The position numbers and the translations under genes were made by a program. Below are positions 32,556 through 44,510 of a DNA stretch of 64,000 bases, one piece after another (the stretch's first letter is position 1; every line of letters begins with the position of its first letter). The notes beneath the pieces are model-generated. The model ran no database searches. It was not told the DNA's origin and saw only the letters and a program-made list of their open reading frames with translations. Origin of the DNA: Opitutales bacterium (GTDB lineage Bacteria > Verrucomicrobiota > Verrucomicrobiia > Opitutales > UBA2987); the NCBI GenBank assembly GCA_021772515.1, contig JAJFLU010000022.1, positions 160,308-224,307 on the forward strand. Reading direction: 5' to 3'.

Positions 32556-33371
32556 TTATTGATTAAAAAGAATGAGGTGGACCAGCATGTAACCGACCGG
32601 AGCGCCCAGCAAAATACTGTCAACCAAGTCGAATGCCCCACCGATTCCGGGGATGAAATCACCCGAGTCCTTCACTTTGGCCTGACGCTTGATAACCGAC
32701 TCGATCAAGTCTGAGACAATCCCCATAATCCCAAGAGGAATCGCTGCCAGACCGGCCTTCCACCAGATAAAACCCTCCGGCAGGCCGAAATCGAAAATCA
32801 CGGTGTAAAGGGTGCTCACGATGACTGCGGTGGTGACGCCTCCGACCGCACCCTCCCATGTTTTGGCGGGACTGGCCTTGGGCGCGAGTTTGTGTTTGCC
32901 GAATTTCATCCCCACCAGCAAGGCGCCTACATCGGTAAATTTAACGGCTACGACGACCCAAATCGCGAGAAAAATTCCGCTTATTTCATTGTTTCCCAAA
33001 TGGATGATCTGCACCAGAAATTGCAACAGGTAGGGGACAAAAAGAACCCCGAACAATGTTGCCATGAGAGAGTGGAGTGCGCGGCCTCCCTTTAATCTTG
33101 TCAACGCCCCACAGGAGCAGATCGCCACCGAAAGGGGGAGAAAGTGAAAATCGGGAAAATAGTAGGAACCGGCCACTATCAACAGACCGCATAAAAGGCC
33201 GAGCTTATGGAGGGAATGAAAGCCGATTTTTCCCAGTAGCCGGTAGAGTTCTTCCTGCGATGCCAAGGCCAACAATGCGAGAATCCAGAGGCCGGCCTGT
33301 TCACCCAGAGTGAATAGAGCCAGAATGACAAACGACCATAACCCGACGGTGCTGAGAATACGCTTTATCAC
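32556..33371 (-). CDS. cdsA: Phosphatidate cytidylyltransferase
   Basis: Multi-TM; C-terminal SDLIESVIKRQAKVKDSGDFIPGIGGAFDLVDS signature; likely GTG start overlapping the uppS stop (GTGA). Confidence 0.92.
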   Translation of the reverse strand: MIKRILSTVGLWSFVILALFTLGEQAGLWILALLALASQEELYRLLGKIGFHSLHKLGLLCGLLIVAGSYYFPDFHFLPLSVAICSCGALTRLKGGRALHSLMATLFGVLFVPYLLQFLVQIIHLGNNEISGIFLAIWVVVAVKFTDVGALLVGMKFGKHKLAPKASPAKTWEGAVGGVTTAVIVSTLYTVIFDFGLPEGFIWWKAGLAAIPLGIMGIVSDLIESVIKRQAKVKDSGDFIPGIGGAFDLVDSILLGAPVGYMLVHLILFNQ

Positions 33372-34144
33372 TGGTTCAGGACTGGTTCCGAGGTTGGAGT
33401 TTTTCGCTGCACCTGGTCTCCGGTTTTTCCAAAACGACGCTCGCGTTTCCAATAGAAATCGACGGCTTCCCTAAATTCGCCCGGCCCAAAATCGGGCCAT
33501 AAAATCGGGGTAAAAAACATTTCCGCATAGGCGCTTTGTAATAAGAGGAAATTGCTCAAACGGGTTTCCCCGGAGGTTCTAATAATGAGGTCGGGGTCGG
33601 GTAAATCCGCAGTATATAAATGCCCGGCAAAGGTCGACCAATCCAACTCATCGAGGTTGGCTTGGCCCGATTGGACCGCCTCGGTGTAATTCTTCACGGC
33701 GTCAATCGCCTCGTCACGGGCTCCGTAATTGAGGGCAAGGACGAGGGTTTGGCCGGAAAAATGTGAGGTTTGGTCGATCACTTCGTGGAGGGCATGACGG
33801 ACTTTTTCTGGGAGTCGATCCGTTCTCCCAATTGTTTTGAGGCAAACCTGATTTTTTAACAGAGTGGAAATTTCACTCTTCAAAAAACGATTCAGCAGGT
33901 TCATCAATGCATTGATTTCGGTGTCGGGCCGCTGCCAGTTCTCGACCGAGAATGCATATAGGGTGAGATATTGGATTCCCAAATCACCGGCGCATTCGAC
34001 GATCCCCCTGACATTTTGCACTCCTCTGCGGTGCCCCTCGATCCGGGGAAGGCCGCGATTGACCGCCCACCGACCATTGCCGTCCATAATAATGGCGACA
34101 TGCCGTGGTGGCTTGTTGCGGTTTGTTGAGTGTTGTTCCTGCAC
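33368..34144 (-). CDS. uppS: Undecaprenyl diphosphate synthase
   Basis: PRHVAIIMDGNGRWAVNRGLPRIEGHRRGV; DLIIRTSGETRLSNFLLLQSAYAEMFF. Confidence 0.97.
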   Translation of the reverse strand: MQEQHSTNRNKPPRHVAIIMDGNGRWAVNRGLPRIEGHRRGVQNVRGIVECAGDLGIQYLTLYAFSVENWQRPDTEINALMNLLNRFLKSEISTLLKNQVCLKTIGRTDRLPEKVRHALHEVIDQTSHFSGQTLVLALNYGARDEAIDAVKNYTEAVQSGQANLDELDWSTFAGHLYTADLPDPDLIIRTSGETRLSNFLLLQSAYAEMFFTPILWPDFGPGEFREAVDFYWKRERRFGKTGDQVQRKTPTSEPVLNQ

Positions 34145-34282
34145 GGCGCTAGCGGTGGTACAATATAAACGTCAATTTAATAGCCCCCAAGTGGAAAAAG
34201 GCAAAGCAAAACAAGACCCGAATTTAAGATAGGTTCTAATCAAAAATTGACATCGGTGGTGAGATAACCTTTTCTGCGTGGA

Positions 34283-34567
34283 ATGACGGCTCCTCTATCA
34301 GGGGAAGAAATCGATGTGGCTTTGGCTGGTTTGCCAGGTTGGAGCTTGGCGGGGGACAAAATTGTCAAATCCTACCAGTTCAAGGATTTTCGTGAAGCGA
34401 TGTCTTTTCTCCTGCGGTTGGCCTTTGAGGCCGAGGCTCTAAACCACCATCCAGAATTGTATAATGTCTATAATCATGTGGAGGTGCGGCTCAATACCCA
34501 TGATGCCGGTGGCAAGGTGACTGCCAAGGATATTGTTTTAGCCGGTAAAATCGAGGAATTGACTTGA
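34283..34567 (+). CDS. phhB: Pterin-4a-carbinolamine dehydratase
   Basis: LPGWSLAGDKIVKSYQFKDFREAMSFL...AEALNHHPELYNVYNHVEVRLNTHDAGGKVTAKD. Confidence 0.92.
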   Translation: MTAPLSGEEIDVALAGLPGWSLAGDKIVKSYQFKDFREAMSFLLRLAFEAEALNHHPELYNVYNHVEVRLNTHDAGGKVTAKDIVLAGKIEELT

Positions 34568-34662
34568 TTCCCGTTACCGATATTGGGAATTGTCATAATT
34601 ACGGTAATGCTGAACCCGATCGTCAGACACGACCCCTTTAATTTTTATCCAACGCCAACTAA

Positions 34663-36024
<1,362 letters not shown>

Positions 36025-36102
36025 CGGTTTTCCTTTCAAGTGTCGAGGAAGCGGTTGCGATTTAGGGTGACGGCCTTTTTTTACTGTGCTACATTCCCCG
36101 AA

Positions 36103-37368
36103 ATGACCCAAAGCAGCCAAACGACCGCCTTTGACAGCCAGGAGACAAGCTTGGATGTGGTGACATTGCGTGCCCGCTTTCCTATTCTTGCCAAGCGCAT
36201 CAGGGGCAACCCCTTTGTCTATTTTGACAATGCCGCCACCACTCAGAAGCCCCAATCGGTAATCGACGCCCTCAACCGGTATTATACCGATCAAAACGCG
36301 AACATCCATCGCGGGATACATTACCTGAGCGAGCAAGCCACGGAGATTTACGAGGAAGCTCGCCGCCGGGCTGCCCGTTTCATCAATGCCCCGAGTGAAC
36401 GACAGGTCATTTTCGTCCGTGGGACAACGGAGGGCATCAACCTCATCGCGCAGACCTTCGGGCGGCAAAAGGTAAATTCCGGGGATGAGATATTGATCTC
36501 CACTCTTGAACACCACTCGAACATCGTTCCCTGGCAATTACTGGCCGAGGAGCGCGGGGCCTCCATTAAGGTGATTCCGATTGACGACCGGGGAGTGCTC
36601 GACTTCGACGCCTATGTTAAAATGCTTAATGACCGCACCCGAATCGTGGCCCTTTCCCATGTTTCCAATGCCATCGGGACGGTGGTACCGATCGCTGAAA
36701 TGTGCAAAGAAGCGCACCGCAAAGGCATCCCGGTGGTTGTGGATGGCGCTCAATCCGCGCCTCACATGAAAGTCGATATGCAGGCGCTGGATTGCGATTT
36801 CTTCGTTTTTTCGGGGCATAAGATGTTTGGGCCAACCGGCATTGGCATCGTTTACGGAAAGGATAAATGGCTATGCGATATGCCGCCTTACGAGGGTGGG
36901 GGCGGGATGATTCAATCGGTCACTTTTGAAAAAACCACGTTTCTCGACTACCCCGGTCGGTTCGAAGCCGGAACCCCCAACATCGCCGGAGCCATCGTTC
37001 TCGCCACGGCCATGGATTTTATCGAGAGCGTAGGCCTGGATAATATTGCCGCCTATGAAAACGGTCTTCTGGATTATGCGACCGAGATTTTTAGCCAGAT
37101 CGACGGGTTGCGCATTATCGGAACCGCTCCCGACAAGGCAGCCGTCCTTTCCTTTATTTTAAACGATGTCCACCCCCACGATATCAGCACTTTTTTGGAT
37201 CAGGACGGCATTGCGATCCGGGCCGGACACCACTGCGCCCAACCACTAATGAAGCGTTTCGGCGTGACCGGCACGGCTCGCGCATCCTTCAGCATTTACA
37301 ACACTAAGGAGGAGATTGACCTCGTCGCCGAATCGCTCCAAAAAATCGTCAATTTTTTTAAGCGATGA
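36103..37368 (+). CDS. sufS: SufS-type cysteine desulfurase
   Basis: FVYFDNAATTQKPQSVIDAL...DFFVFSGHKMFGPTGIG...IRAGHHCAQPLM. Confidence 0.94.
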   Translation: MTQSSQTTAFDSQETSLDVVTLRARFPILAKRIRGNPFVYFDNAATTQKPQSVIDALNRYYTDQNANIHRGIHYLSEQATEIYEEARRRAARFINAPSERQVIFVRGTTEGINLIAQTFGRQKVNSGDEILISTLEHHSNIVPWQLLAEERGASIKVIPIDDRGVLDFDAYVKMLNDRTRIVALSHVSNAIGTVVPIAEMCKEAHRKGIPVVVDGAQSAPHMKVDMQALDCDFFVFSGHKMFGPTGIGIVYGKDKWLCDMPPYEGGGGMIQSVTFEKTTFLDYPGRFEAGTPNIAGAIVLATAMDFIESVGLDNIAAYENGLLDYATEIFSQIDGLRIIGTAPDKAAVLSFILNDVHPHDISTFLDQDGIAIRAGHHCAQPLMKRFGVTGTARASFSIYNTKEEIDLVAESLQKIVNFFKR

Positions 37369-37814
37369 ACGAGCTTTTCGACCTTTACCAGGAAATCATT
37401 CTGGATCACAACCGGCGCCCTCGTAATTTTCGCCCCCTCGAGGACCACACCTGTTCCGCCGACGGCTATAACCCCATCTGTGGCGATTCGATCAAGGTCT
37501 TTGTGAAACTCGAAGGGGAGAACATCGAGGACATCAGTTTTCAGGGCGAGGGATGTGCAATTTCCAAAGCCTCTGCATCGCTGATGACGGTGGATCTCAA
37601 GGGCAAAACCCTGGCCGAAGCCCAAGAGGAATTTAAGAGCTTTCTGGCAATGCTGTCCGAGGACGAAGATTTCGAGGTCGATTTCCTAGAGTTTGGCGAT
37701 CTGGCCTCACTATCCGGGGTGCGTCGTTTTCCCGCCCGCATCAAATGCGCCACCCTGGCCTGGCATGCCTTGGAAGCCGCCTTGCAAGGAAATGAGCAGA
37801 CAACTACCGAATAG
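37365..37814 (+). CDS. sufU: SufU-type Fe-S scaffold/sulfur acceptor
   Basis: LYQEIILDHNRRPRNFRPLEDHTCSADGYNPICGDSIKVFVKLEGE...GEGCAISKASASLM; ATGA overlap with sufS. Confidence 0.94.
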   Translation: MNELFDLYQEIILDHNRRPRNFRPLEDHTCSADGYNPICGDSIKVFVKLEGENIEDISFQGEGCAISKASASLMTVDLKGKTLAEAQEEFKSFLAMLSEDEDFEVDFLEFGDLASLSGVRRFPARIKCATLAWHALEAALQGNEQTTTE

Positions 37815-38005
37815 CCGAAAAGTTAATTCCGCATTCGATGGCGCAGTAGCAAAGTGTTGCGCAACGTCCATGAGCTAACGATAAATTCAGTAGGTTGTTT
37901 ACTTCTAGTTAATTAGAACCTATCTCGCCTGAAAAGGCAATATATGTTAAGCGTTACTAATTAAACTCATTAAAGAAATTAATAGTTATTCCGATATATC
38001 GGGGT

Positions 38006-38701
38006 ATGAAAACCCGTCGGAAGAGCAAGTATGACAAAGAGTTCAATGGACTCCGTTTATGTCATTTCGGCGCCTGTATGATACTCCTTTCGGTTCCTTT
38101 TTACTTCGGTTGCGGAACCACCCATACGGTTAAAGTTGATGCCATCAGCAGTCCTGCCACAGGTAATGCCTTTGAATCTTACACGATTGTGGCAAGCCCT
38201 TCCTCGGAGTCCTCCTCCAGCGACTCTTATTTGCAGATTACTCAACAGGTTAAAACCGCCTTGTCGGGAAAGGGTTGGTACGAGGCGGGTTCGATTAACC
38301 AGGCCGATCTTCTAATTGAACTCTCCTATGGCGTTAGCCGGCCGCAAATTGATTTTAAGATTATTTCTCCCATGGAATTAAGCATGACCGGCAAAGTTAG
38401 CAAATCTTCTTCCCATCGCCTGGTCAGCCGCGACGGTTTTCCTGTCGTGCCGGTTACCAAATATGAAAAGTTCATTACCTTGACCGCTTGGCAAAATAAC
38501 GGCGAATACCTTTATGACGAGAATCCACAGATTTGGAACGTGCGGGTGAAAATCCACGATGAAAGCAATGACTTGGAGGAAAACACGGCAATACTTCTGG
38601 CTGCGGCAATCCCCTATATGGGAGAAGACAGCGGCCATATTCAAGAGGTCAAAGTGTCGGCGAATAATCCCTCGGTAAAGTTTATTTCAACGGGACTGTA
38701 A
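38006..38701 (+). CDS. Putative lipoprotein (DUF4136-like)
   Basis: Signal sequence with lipobox-like YFGC, then soluble domain with QADLLIELSYGVSRPQ. Confidence 0.5.
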   Translation: MKTRRKSKYDKEFNGLRLCHFGACMILLSVPFYFGCGTTHTVKVDAISSPATGNAFESYTIVASPSSESSSSDSYLQITQQVKTALSGKGWYEAGSINQADLLIELSYGVSRPQIDFKIISPMELSMTGKVSKSSSHRLVSRDGFPVVPVTKYEKFITLTAWQNNGEYLYDENPQIWNVRVKIHDESNDLEENTAILLAAAIPYMGEDSGHIQEVKVSANNPSVKFISTGL

Positions 38702-38796
38702 TTCTCAACGGAGCCCTGCAGTCGGCCCGGATTCAGGTTTCAGGATATGAAGGCTAAGAAGTCGTGAAACCGGATACAAGTATTCCAACCCGAACA

Positions 38797-40770
38797 TCAA
38801 CGGCCATATTTTGTGAGATACTTGACGACGGCAGTGCCGATAGTTGAATCTTTGCGATAGGGTTCGAGAAGATCGAGCGCGTCGGGGTTGCTTTCCCATA
38901 GTCGCAGGGTGTTTAAAGCGGTCCACTTATCCTCGCTGTCGGAGCTTCGCAAGAGCGTCCTTAACACCGCCAAAACATCGTAGCTTTTCAACTCACTCAA
39001 CGCCCTCAACGCCCGTCTGCGCACTTTTTTTTCGGAATCCCGTTGGGCCATGTTGAGAAGTGTCGAAGTTCCCTGTGAAATTTTCTGGCTCCCAACCGCT
39101 CCGGCGGCCCATTCCCGCACCTGTGGGTGACGGTTTCTACAACCCAACAGGATTACCTCCTCAAAACCGGGAAATTTTTGCCGAGCAGCAAGATTTATTA
39201 CCGATTGCCCGACACGGTAATCGGAATCCCTTTTCAGGCGCCCCTCGCAAAACTCACGCAGATCAAAGGTGCCGAAACGGGACAGTATACCCGTCGCGGA
39301 AAAGCGAATATTATCCTCCCGGTGGCCCGACCCGAGCTTCACCAGCGCGTCAAAAGCAGTCCGGTTTTCCGGATATTTTTTCAATTGATTGAGGGCCGCG
39401 TTCACCGTTTTGTATTCAGCACTGGAAACATTTTGTAATGCCTCGGCCAGTAGTGGATCGGGTATTTCCAGCAGAGTTTCAACCACCTGCCGAACGGCCT
39501 CCCCATGCTCATTTAAACTACCCCAACCGACCGTGCGGGTCCAGAAGCTCAGGAGATTTTCGCCGGATTGCTGGTTTTTACCGGAAATTTTGCGGATACG
39601 CCGGGCCAGATTGTTTTGAAAAAGCGATCGCAAATCCGGGTCTTTCTCAAAAGCCGCCAGCAAAGGCAGGGAGCGGTCATCCTCGAGTCGGAAAAGCCGA
39701 TTGGCGGCAAGGAATGCCCGACGCCAATTCCTCTCCCGGCCCAGCGCCGAGAACAGGCTGTCAGCCGACTGGCGAATGTCGATTGCAACCAGGTTTTTCA
39801 GCGCAGCCAGTCGAATATACGCCTGTGGATGCTCGACCATGTAGCGAAGGAGAACCCCTTCCACCTCCGGCTCGATCTGATATTCGAGCAGCGATTTGTT
39901 GGTCAGTATCGAACTATTGTTTTTTCCCGGTTTGTCGAAATCCACCTCCTTCAAAACCGCCCGGAACTTCGCTTCATGGTGGACCAGCAATTGAAACTGC
40001 TCGAGGCTCCATCCAAGCTTTCGGAACGTGTTACTGGTCTTTTTCAAGCCCTCGTAATTGGCCACGATGGTTTGCTGGCGATTGCTGGAATACCCCGGAG
40101 TGGTGAGCGTGACCCGTATTGCGCCGAAGTTTTCCGGGCTGATATTCTCCGTCAGCATCCAGACCCCGCTTTGCACCGAACCCCATTCCAGCCCATCTTT
40201 TTCAGCCTGTATGATGAACCTGCGAACGGGATCCTCTCGGTCGGTTGCCACGAATTGAAGCCGGTCGGTCTTTTGCGGTTGCTTGAGCTTCCCGTGATCG
40301 GTCATGACGGTGTTTAATCTGCCCGATTGGAAATCCTGTGGGCCGATTTCAAAGCGAACCGATCTCAAGGTATAAAAATCGGGAAGCTCCGTGGCTCCCA
40401 CTGCCACCACCTTTACCCCCGCCGGAACCTCGATTACCAGCTCGCCCCGTGGCTGCGTAAAAACCAGACTCAGGCTATCGAATCCATTGCCTGCCAGGTA
40501 GAAATCCGTCTCCCCGGCCAATTTCCCAGCGTCCTCGGGAAGCGCGAAACTCTTGGCCGCCGCCGTTACCTGCGATTGCTGTGAAACCGCAGCCGAGTTC
40601 TCGCCGGTTTCATCGGATGCCGCTGTCCCCTCAATTTCCTCCGGCGCCTCCTGCCAGGATTGTATTAAATAAACCACCAACCAGACGCCGATTCCGGCTA
40701 AAGCCAGGAAAACTCCCCCGATAATCAGGACATCTTTTCCAAACGAGGACGGAGGTTTTTTGGTCGGCAT
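38797..40770 (-). CDS. TM-anchored HEAT-repeat-like protein
   Basis: N-terminal TM (VLIIGGVFLALAGIGVWLVVYLI), C-terminal HEAT-like helices (RRRALRALSELKSYDVLAVLRTLLRSSDSEDKWTALNTLRLWESNPDALDLL). Confidence 0.6.
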   Translation of the reverse strand: MPTKKPPSSFGKDVLIIGGVFLALAGIGVWLVVYLIQSWQEAPEEIEGTAASDETGENSAAVSQQSQVTAAAKSFALPEDAGKLAGETDFYLAGNGFDSLSLVFTQPRGELVIEVPAGVKVVAVGATELPDFYTLRSVRFEIGPQDFQSGRLNTVMTDHGKLKQPQKTDRLQFVATDREDPVRRFIIQAEKDGLEWGSVQSGVWMLTENISPENFGAIRVTLTTPGYSSNRQQTIVANYEGLKKTSNTFRKLGWSLEQFQLLVHHEAKFRAVLKEVDFDKPGKNNSSILTNKSLLEYQIEPEVEGVLLRYMVEHPQAYIRLAALKNLVAIDIRQSADSLFSALGRERNWRRAFLAANRLFRLEDDRSLPLLAAFEKDPDLRSLFQNNLARRIRKISGKNQQSGENLLSFWTRTVGWGSLNEHGEAVRQVVETLLEIPDPLLAEALQNVSSAEYKTVNAALNQLKKYPENRTAFDALVKLGSGHREDNIRFSATGILSRFGTFDLREFCEGRLKRDSDYRVGQSVINLAARQKFPGFEEVILLGCRNRHPQVREWAAGAVGSQKISQGTSTLLNMAQRDSEKKVRRRALRALSELKSYDVLAVLRTLLRSSDSEDKWTALNTLRLWESNPDALDLLEPYRKDSTIGTAVVKYLTKYGR

Positions 40771-40791
40771 TTGACTTGATTTCCCGGCAGG

Positions 40792-43095
40792 TTATCGCAG
40801 ATAGCCCTGAATCTGCGTTTTTAACTTCGAATCGGTTTCTCTGTCAGCCGCTACGACCAGCAAATTTCGATAGTTTTCATACCCTTCCTTCAAAGCGAAT
40901 CCCGCCACTTTGTAGGAGTATTTGCGCGCTTCCTTGTTCGGATGCGCCATGCCCTTTGTGAGAATCGCCACAAGCTCCGCCTGCCCCCAATCCCAACCTT
41001 TGCGGATGCGGTGGAATTGCTGGATTGCCCGAATCACCATCAACGAAAGCTCTTCATCACCTGGGTTCGCCCCCATGAGTTCAGACAGAGATTTCACCGA
41101 AGCGTCCTTCGATCCTTTCATCCCCAAAAGATTGGTAATGGCTGTGCCCTGCCGCGATCGCGCAAACCGATCAAGGCTCGCCGCGGACGCCTCCAACCGC
41201 GCAACCTCTGCAAGATTATACTCTTTGGCGAAGTCCGGCCTTGCCCGATTCACATTGTTGAGCAATGCCTCTTCAACCCGATTCTTTTCCCGTTCGGATA
41301 GCCCCACATCGTTTTTCAACTCCAGGAGGCACGCCCACACTTCCGGATAGTAAGCGGCCTTTAAAAGAGCGTTCAGGGCGTTTGTGTGCAGCTTTGGACT
41401 CGCCCTTTGTTGGACGGCCGATTTCAGCATATCGATCTCGGCGGGCGCAATGGATTCGTAGTTGAACTTGTAGCCATTGAGCATGGCTTCCCGGAGCTTG
41501 GCATTGGCCGTGGCGTATTTTGCCAATATGATCTGACGCCCCAATTCCTGATCCTTTCGCCTCAGGAGGGTGAAGATTTGCTCCGAAAAACGGGTATCCC
41601 GATCATCCACCCAGACGGCGTAGGGCGCCAATTCCTCCTCGGGGAGATGCTGGATGAGGTATCTTGCGAAATCCAGACGCCGGGGATCTTTTGGGTCATT
41701 GCCAATCTCGATCAACGCCCCTTTGACCTTCGGATTCGAGACATGATCGCCCATTTTCCGCATGAGATTTGTCCGGATATTATCGTGCCCCTTCCGCAAA
41801 AGCATCACGGCGGGTTCCCAGTCTCCGAACCACGGCTTGTTTTGAATCGCCTCGAAAACCTGCTGCTGACTGTAGAGGTCGGAGTTGGTCAGCGATTGAA
41901 TCAGCCACCCCGAATGCTCTTCCAGTCCCAGTTCGATAATCAAACCCATCAGCTCCCCTCGTCCACTTTTGGAAACGGTTTGGAGTGCGCCCTGCAACTG
42001 GTTTGAGAACTTTTCGGGCTTCAGGTAGGCCAGCGCTGTGGCCGCTTGGCGGTCAACCTTTCCTCCGGCTCCCAAAATGGATAGTTGATCGGCGTCGAGT
42101 TCGGGAAACGGCCGAAAAGAGGGCAGCGCCCCCATCGCAGCCTGCATTTTTTCCAACAAAACCTTCCGGTTCTCCGCCTCCAATCGATCGCCTTCGGCAT
42201 AAGATTTATCCTCCAGCAGCAAGGTATCGGGAACGGGTGCTTCGACGATGATTTCGGGCAGGTCATCCCATGAGGTGGGTATCTTTTCGCTGCCCTCGAT
42301 GGAGAATTTCAATGTCAGCTTATACGGGATTACCGGCGGGCTTTGGGAGTCAAAATTGTTGCTTCGATTTTGATATTCATAATAGGCCGATTCCTCTGTG
42401 GCCCAGATTGTGAGGGTTTTCCAGGTGGCCTTTTTTTCAACATTTCCGAGGCTTTTTCCAAAAACCGCTTTAAAACCATAGTCCGGCGTCCATTTTTTCA
42501 CAATTTCCGACTCGATTGGTTTTTCATGTCGCTGCCCGCCGGATGAATCCTGCACATAGATTCGCAGCCACTTGGGAGCCTGTTGGGCTCTCAGGCTCTC
42601 CAACTCCGATTTGCTTTGCTCGAATGCCTGTCTCAATGGACTGAACTCCGGATCGCCATATCCCCGGACGAACCACTCGACTTCCTCCACCTTGACATCT
42701 CCCCGGGCCAATTCCCCCTCCAGGAAATCAAATTCCTCATTCAGGGAGCCAAGATAAATCCCATCGCGCAGTTTTTTCCAATCGCTCACAGTCAGGTCCG
42801 GCTCGAGGTTTTTATCGCGATGGTTTTGCAGGTAGAGCGCCACATTCGACATCGCCTCCCGGTAGAGAAGCCTGGCCTTTTCGCGCTCATGGGCTTGCAG
42901 CTCCTGCATGGCCGAGCCTAAAAGTTCGTCGCTCCGATTGAATAAATCCCTGGCTTCCTCCTCATCCCATTCCACATAACCCTCGGCCTCATACATCATA
43001 TCCCGCTGCTGATCCTGGAGGGTTTGGGTGAAATAAAAGTAGACGCCAAAACAAAGCGCCAAAGCGATTATAGTGCCAATATGTTTGGTTTCCAT
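40792..43095 (-). CDS. TM-anchored helical-repeat protein
   Basis: N-terminal TM (IGTIIALALCFGVYFYF), long helical-repeat C-terminus; adjacent to and co-directional with a similar architecture. Confidence 0.55.
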   Translation of the reverse strand: METKHIGTIIALALCFGVYFYFTQTLQDQQRDMMYEAEGYVEWDEEEARDLFNRSDELLGSAMQELQAHEREKARLLYREAMSNVALYLQNHRDKNLEPDLTVSDWKKLRDGIYLGSLNEEFDFLEGELARGDVKVEEVEWFVRGYGDPEFSPLRQAFEQSKSELESLRAQQAPKWLRIYVQDSSGGQRHEKPIESEIVKKWTPDYGFKAVFGKSLGNVEKKATWKTLTIWATEESAYYEYQNRSNNFDSQSPPVIPYKLTLKFSIEGSEKIPTSWDDLPEIIVEAPVPDTLLLEDKSYAEGDRLEAENRKVLLEKMQAAMGALPSFRPFPELDADQLSILGAGGKVDRQAATALAYLKPEKFSNQLQGALQTVSKSGRGELMGLIIELGLEEHSGWLIQSLTNSDLYSQQQVFEAIQNKPWFGDWEPAVMLLRKGHDNIRTNLMRKMGDHVSNPKVKGALIEIGNDPKDPRRLDFARYLIQHLPEEELAPYAVWVDDRDTRFSEQIFTLLRRKDQELGRQIILAKYATANAKLREAMLNGYKFNYESIAPAEIDMLKSAVQQRASPKLHTNALNALLKAAYYPEVWACLLELKNDVGLSEREKNRVEEALLNNVNRARPDFAKEYNLAEVARLEASAASLDRFARSRQGTAITNLLGMKGSKDASVKSLSELMGANPGDEELSLMVIRAIQQFHRIRKGWDWGQAELVAILTKGMAHPNKEARKYSYKVAGFALKEGYENYRNLLVVAADRETDSKLKTQIQGYLR

Positions 43096-43366
43096 CGTTT
43101 TAAATATCGTCAGTTTTTGAGAGTTTTCGGACAAAGATTCGGTTTTTCACCACCGGACGGGTATTACCTCCAAATTCATAGGCACTATTTTATACCAATT
43201 CCCCCAAAAAACAAGCGCTACGTTGGCTGCGTTGATCAAAAAATCAAAAAAATCCCTTAAAACCAAAAAAGTCCGAAATTTCACCAAAATCACGCCCAAC
43301 CACCAATTACACCATCAAGGCAGAACGGGCTGGCTTAGTCAGTCACGGGAACCCAATTCTCCTTGT

Positions 43367-44302
43367 TTATTTTGGCGGCTCTCCTCCCATCGATTCATAA
43401 GCTAAAATGATCTTTTTGAGTGCTCTTTTCTCAGCACTTGATACTTCCCTGTCTGAATAGTATTGGCGACCATTGTATCGCATCATCGTCTCTTTTGAAT
43501 CGGCAATCTTACGCACCAATTCCCAAGACTGAGCATCCATGCTAACATCCTTCCATTCCCAGATACCACCACCTGCATTATCCCTCTCCCAATCATCGAA
43601 CCGGCCATAATTCAATGAAAAATCTTCTCCATCAACTTTGAAAGAAACCGATTCAACAAATAGCCAATCATCCGCGTTGTAGGACATCTTGAAACGCAGC
43701 CAGACCTTGCTACCTTTTTTGCCAATGTAAGCATGAATATTTCGGGTGTTGTTAGACCGGGGTGTAAACATGTCGTAAAACCAATCAATCTCCCTCATCT
43801 CATCGGTCGATTTTGAAAGGTTCCGTGTCGCCTCAGCCATTGCTCTTTCACGCTCGTGATCCGTCCTTTCCTCCTCGTGGCGTTTTTCTGCAGCAAGGCG
43901 TTCCTGCTCTATTCGCCGCTTTTCTTTTTCTTCCTTTTCCAGTCGAATTCGCTCTGCTTCCGCTTCTTTGAAAACTATATCTGCGGCTTCGAATTCGGAT
44001 ATCGCCTCGATTACTTGCTCTGCTTTGAAGTCGGGGTATTTTTCCCGTAATTCATTAAGCGTGGATATGGCATTTGCAAACTGGTTCCTTTTTTTCTGAT
44101 CGAAAGCTCTCGAAAACAAGATCTCTGGTTCATTCTTCAATAGAATTATTTCGGCTTTCAAAGAAGTGATTTCCTTCTTTATTGCCACATTTTCCTCAGC
44201 GAGTTCTGAATTACTTAAAAGCGAACCTGTCACTACAGCGATTATAATTCCAATTGTCGGAATTAGTACGAGGATCAAGAGGATTCTTACGAATGTTTTC
44301 AT
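43367..44302 (-). CDS. TM plus coiled-coil protein of unknown function
   Basis: N-terminal TM, Glu/Arg-rich coiled coil (EAERIRLEKEEKEKRRIEQERLAAEKRHEEERTDHERERAMAEATRN), C-terminal globular domain. Confidence 0.6.
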   Translation of the reverse strand: MKTFVRILLILVLIPTIGIIIAVVTGSLLSNSELAEENVAIKKEITSLKAEIILLKNEPEILFSRAFDQKKRNQFANAISTLNELREKYPDFKAEQVIEAISEFEAADIVFKEAEAERIRLEKEEKEKRRIEQERLAAEKRHEEERTDHERERAMAEATRNLSKSTDEMREIDWFYDMFTPRSNNTRNIHAYIGKKGSKVWLRFKMSYNADDWLFVESVSFKVDGEDFSLNYGRFDDWERDNAGGGIWEWKDVSMDAQSWELVRKIADSKETMMRYNGRQYYSDREVSSAEKRALKKIILAYESMGGEPPK

Positions 44303-44420
44303 TTTGGAGAACTTAAATGTAGGCGCAACTACGCCTCGACAATTAGGTACACTATTCTTACGGCCGATTTTTTCAAGAATATTTGTAAAACTTTAAGAAA
44401 ACAGTGAAAGGGTTAGCATC

Positions 44421-44510
44421 AGGGATTTCAAAAAAAGGTCACGTCTATCTTATTGAAATTCATCCGTGAAAATCCGTGCTCAAAATATATTTCCCCCTTT
44501 CCCTCAATAT
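44421..44510. repeat. Intergenic repeat copy A
   Basis: AGGGATTTC..GTCTATCTTATTGAAATTCATCCGTGAAAATCCGTG.. matches copy B at 45111-45200. Confidence 0.75.

Noticed and set aside
37855-37864. GTTGCGCAAC palindrome after sufU
   Set aside because: Short palindrome with no repeat elsewhere seen and no T-tract; chance occurrence likely
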